Shown: piece after piece, positions 22,135-24,406 of the stretch
Position numbering within the stretch: the stretch's first letter is position 1
Layout: each line of letters begins with the position of its first letter
Source of the DNA: Methylotenera_A sp040387095
GTDB lineage: Bacteria; Pseudomonadota; Gammaproteobacteria; Burkholderiales; Methylophilaceae
Direction: 5' to 3'
Assembly: GCA_040387095.1 (NCBI GenBank)
Contig: JAZKEJ010000108.1
Span: forward strand, 1 to 24,406
DNA length: 24,406 nt
Made by a program: the position numbers and the translations under genes
Notes under the pieces: generated by a model
Told to the model about the DNA's origin: nothing
Databases searched by the model: none
The model's input: the letters and a program-made list of their open reading frames with translations, nothing else

Positions 22135-22426
22135 TGGTGGCCCCTCTGTGAGTCGAACACAGTACCAACGGATTCTGGTTTGTGTGGCTTTCACCACTCC
22201 CTGGACTTTGTCTTCACCATAGCAATCTGACGATTGTTTTAGGTGGGTGCCGTCAAGTCTCTACACGTTCAGCAAGCATTTCTGCTTGAAGCTTCGCTCG
22301 GCATTGCCTTGTGCATTTCTGCCGTCAGGTTTCACCGAATTTGACACCATCCCATATACAGTTTCCACGTATATGGCACATCTACATATGAGTCCGCTGC
22401 TCTAACCAAGCATGAGCTAAGGGGCC
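22135..22426 (-). tRNA. ileX: tRNA-Ile(CAU), interrupted by a group I intron in the anticodon loop
   Basis: Exon 1 is 22426-22388 and exon 2 is 22174-22135. Joined, they give a 79-nt tRNA with encoded CCA. The acceptor stem GGCCCCT/AGGGGCC, D stem GCTC/GAGC, anticodon stem GCGGA/TCCGT (one G-T), loop CTCATAA and T stem CTGTG/CACAG with TTCGACT all pair. The anticodon CAT ends exon 1. The GGCCCCTTAGCTC start and overall sequence are those of the minor isoleucine tRNA, whose C34 is changed to lysidine by TilS so that it reads AUA, rather than a methionine tRNA. The intron occupies 22387-22175. The gene sits 13 nt after the rpoD stop with no terminator between them and is followed by its own terminator. 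The symbol is a functional label. A search that expects no intron would miss it. Confidence 0.95.
22175..22387 (-). ncRNA. Self-splicing group I intron (Azoarcus-like, subgroup IC3) in tRNA-Ile
   Basis: A 213-nt intron without an ORF. It starts 3' of the CAU anticodon with 8 nt and then the guide GTG (22379-22377), which pairs with CAU and puts a U-G wobble at the splice site. Helices I can draw: P2 CCATATAC/GTATATGG with a GAAA in its loop, P3 GGTGTC/GGCACC, P4 TTCGG/CCGAG, P6a CAAGCA-GAAA-TGCTTG (22273-22288), P7 AGACT/AGTCC, P8 CACC/GGTG plus CAATC/GATTG, and P9 GTGGT-GAAA-GCCAC. It ends in G (22175), the expected terminal omega-G. From memory, long parts of the core, such as ATGGTGTCAAATTCGG and GTCCAGGGAGTGG, match the 205-nt Azoarcus sp. 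BH72 tRNA-Ile intron. P5 was not resolved. Confidence 0.94.
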
Positions 22427-22439
22427 TTAAAACTTTTAA

Positions 22440-24386
22440 TTAATCTTGTCCTGTTTCCAAGAAACTACGCAAACGCTCTGAACGCGTTGGATGACGCAAT
22501 TTACGTAATGCTTTCGCTTCTATTTGGCGAATACGCTCACGCGTCACATCGAACTGTTTACCTACTTCTTCCAGCGTATGGTCGGTATTCATTTCAATAC
22601 CAAAGCGCATACGTAGCACCTTTGCTTCGCGCGGCGTTAATGATTCAAGCACCTCGCTGGTGGCATCGCGCAGACTGGCGTAAACCGCTGCATCCATTGG
22701 CGCAAGTGTTGTGTTGTCTTCAATAAAATCACCCAAATGTGAATCTTCATCGTCACCAATCGGCGTTTCCATTGAAATCGGTTCTTTGCTGATTTTTAAG
22801 ATTTTACGAATCTTATCTTCTGGCATTTCCATTTTTTCAGCCAACAAGGCGGGGTCTGGCTCAATCCCGGTTTCTTGCAAAATCTGACGGCTGATACGAT
22901 TCATTTTATTAATCGTTTCAATCATATGCACGGGAATACGAATCGTACGTGCTTGATCGGCAATTGAACGGGTGATCGCCTGGCGAATCCACCATGTGGC
23001 ATAGGTTGAGAATTTATAACCACGGCGATATTCAAATTTATCTACCGCTTTCATCAGGCCGATATTGCCTTCTTGAATCAAGTCCAAGAATTGTAAACCG
23101 CGATTGGTGTATTTTTTAGCGATAGAAATCACCAAACGCAAGTTAGCTTCAATCATTTCACGCTTGGCACGGCGCGCACGCGCTTCGCCAGTGGTCATTT
23201 GCTTGTTGATTTCTTTTAGCTCTTTAATCGGAATGCCGACTTTGATTTGCAAAGCAATCAAGCGATCTTGCTGATCAACAATTGAGTGCCTGAAACGGAT
23301 TAGCTTTTCGATGTAAGGCTTATCCAAGCTTAATTCAGTATCCAACCAAGTTAAATTGATTTCGTTACCTGGAAAGCTTTTAATAAAATGCGGACGTGGC
23401 ATGCCCGATTTTTCTACACAAAAGTCCATCACTTTACGCTCATGGCCGCGCACTTCTTCAACCAAACTACGTACTTGATCACACAGTGCTTCCACTTGCT
23501 TGGCAGAGAATCGGAAGACTGTTAATTCTTCAAGCACCGTTTCATGCAGCTTTTTGTACTCAGCATCTTGTGAGCCTTTAGTTTCGCGTATCGCATTCAT
23601 ATCCATGTTCGCTTTGCGAATGACCGCAAAGCGTTTTAACACTTCTTCTTTTAATTTAGCTAGAGCTTCTGCAGAAATGGCCGCGGCTTTTGCGCCATCT
23701 TCGTCATCATCTTCATCTTCATCAGAATCTGGCTCATCCTCTTCTTCTGCCTCAGCAGCCATTGCATCATCTAAACCAATATCGGTATCAATCAAGCCAT
23801 CGACCAAGTCATCTACACTGATTTCGTCTTTTTCGACTTTATCAACCATATCTAATAATTGGGTGATTGTCGTAGGGCACGCAGCAATCGCTTGCACCAT
23901 ATGTTTCAGGCCATCTTCAATACGCTTGGCAATTTCAATCTCGCCTTCACGTGTCAGCAAATCGACCGTACCCATTTCGCGCATATACATACGCACAGGG
24001 TCGGTGGTACGGCCAAACTCAGAATCCACGGTAGCAAGTGCCGCTTCTGCCTCTTCTACTGCATCTTCATCCGTCACAGCGGCTGGCGCATCAGACATCA
24101 GCAACACTTCAGCATCAGGCGCTTCTTCGTACACCTGAATACCCATATCGTTAATCAGGCCGATAATGCCGTCAATCTGCTCAGAATCCTGCGTGTCATC
24201 CGGTAAATGGTCGTTAATTTCCGCATAGGTTAAATAACCACGCTCTTTACCTAAGATAATGAGCGTTTTCAAGCGGGTACGGCGCGCTTCAGCATCAAGC
24301 GCCTGCGCAACCGGGTCAAGCGCAGCTTCTGCCGCCAGCTTATTACGCTCTTTTTCTAATGTTTTATCTGATTTTGGTCTGGCCAT
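22440..24386 (-). CDS. rpoD: RNA polymerase primary sigma factor RpoD (sigma-70)
   Basis: A 648-residue housekeeping sigma factor. Region 1.1 is about 34-90 (RRTRLKTLIILGKERGYLTY), region 1.2 about 127-160 (TTDPVRMYMREMGTVDLLTR), and a non-conserved region about 165-400 contains a very acidic stretch (212-230, EEEDEPDSDEDEDDDED). Region 2 is about 412-485 (NLRLVISIAKKYTNRGLQF, YKFSTYATWWIRQAITR), region 3 about 490-565, and region 4 about 575-640 with TPREAKVLRMRFGI and helix-turn-helix VGKQFDVTRERIRQIEAKAL. It is slightly longer than E. coli RpoD because of the region between 1.2 and 2, as usual in betaproteobacteria. ATG 24386 follows AGGATCAGGC. It reads without a terminator into tRNA-Ile. 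Promoter and upstream neighbour lie outside the window. Confidence 0.97.
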   Translation of the reverse strand: MARPKSDKTLEKERNKLAAEAALDPVAQALDAEARRTRLKTLIILGKERGYLTYAEINDHLPDDTQDSEQIDGIIGLINDMGIQVYEEAPDAEVLLMSDAPAAVTDEDAVEEAEAALATVDSEFGRTTDPVRMYMREMGTVDLLTREGEIEIAKRIEDGLKHMVQAIAACPTTITQLLDMVDKVEKDEISVDDLVDGLIDTDIGLDDAMAAEAEEEDEPDSDEDEDDDEDGAKAAAISAEALAKLKEEVLKRFAVIRKANMDMNAIRETKGSQDAEYKKLHETVLEELTVFRFSAKQVEALCDQVRSLVEEVRGHERKVMDFCVEKSGMPRPHFIKSFPGNEINLTWLDTELSLDKPYIEKLIRFRHSIVDQQDRLIALQIKVGIPIKELKEINKQMTTGEARARRAKREMIEANLRLVISIAKKYTNRGLQFLDLIQEGNIGLMKAVDKFEYRRGYKFSTYATWWIRQAITRSIADQARTIRIPVHMIETINKMNRISRQILQETGIEPDPALLAEKMEMPEDKIRKILKISKEPISMETPIGDDEDSHLGDFIEDNTTLAPMDAAVYASLRDATSEVLESLTPREAKVLRMRFGIEMNTDHTLEEVGKQFDVTRERIRQIEAKALRKLRHPTRSERLRSFLETGQD

Positions 24387-24406
24387 GCCTGATCCTATTC
24401 TATGAG

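Noticed and set aside
22141..22430. Considered as a CRISPR-like or transposon remnant because of many short hairpins
   Set aside because: All hairpins fit a group I intron fold between tRNA halves; no repeats with spacers and no inverted ends with target duplication.
23500..24138. Long Ser-rich open frame (212 codons) on the plus strand
   Set aside because: It is antisense to the acidic, Ala-rich part of rpoD; the Ser runs simply mirror the Glu/Asp codons. No ribosome site.

Overview
The window looks like chromosomal DNA of a methylotrophic betaproteobacterium of the Methylophilaceae, most like Methylotenera. The reasons are a low-to-moderate GC content with AT-rich gaps, a XoxF-type PQQ methanol dehydrogenase at the left edge, a betaproteobacterial RpoD at the right edge, and a PEP-CTERM protein of the kind common in this family. 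The genus is an inference from gene content; no marker gene was compared.

Layout. 1-880 (-): 5' part of a methanol dehydrogenase gene (xoxF-like). 1157-5149 (+): proline iminopeptidase, a YihY/BrkB membrane protein fused to a Crp-like cyclic-nucleotide-binding domain, and a TPR protein with a C-terminal 2OG-Fe(II) oxygenase-like domain. 5449-10110: a complete DSF (diffusible signal factor) quorum-sensing locus. It reads rpfG (REC-HD-GYP), a stand-alone receiver, then rpfC (membrane hybrid kinase with REC and Hpt), convergent with rpfF (DSF synthase). 10402-11649 (+): a FadL-type outer-membrane fatty-acid channel divergent from rpfF. 11710-14389 (-): two small PepSY proteins, an OmpR-type regulator and a sensor kinase, apparently one operon. 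14517-15905 (-): a CHASE-GGDEF diguanylate cyclase. 16350-19757 (+): a trimeric autotransporter adhesin followed by a SmpA/OmpA_C lipoprotein resembling TpgA. 19878-21529: a small repetitive lipoprotein, a small hypothetical ORF and an orphan PEP-CTERM protein, separated by strong bidirectional terminators. 22135-22426 (-): a tRNA-Ile(CAU) gene split after the anticodon by a 213-nt group I intron. It lies 13 nt behind rpoD (22440-24386, -), which has no terminator of its own.

Functionally, the middle of the window is about signalling and surface life. DSF made by RpfF would be sensed by RpfC and passed to the RpfG phosphodiesterase, lowering c-di-GMP, while the CHASE-GGDEF enzyme would make c-di-GMP. 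The adhesin and its peptidoglycan-anchoring partner are plausible biofilm outputs.

The two observations most worth checking are the Azoarcus-like self-splicing intron inside tRNA-Ile(CAU), and the rpf locus in which a CheY-like receiver sits where Xanthomonas has rpfH. A third is an approximately 81 % identical copy of the tRNA 3' flank about 1.8 kb away, which hints at an old integration or duplication next to this tRNA.
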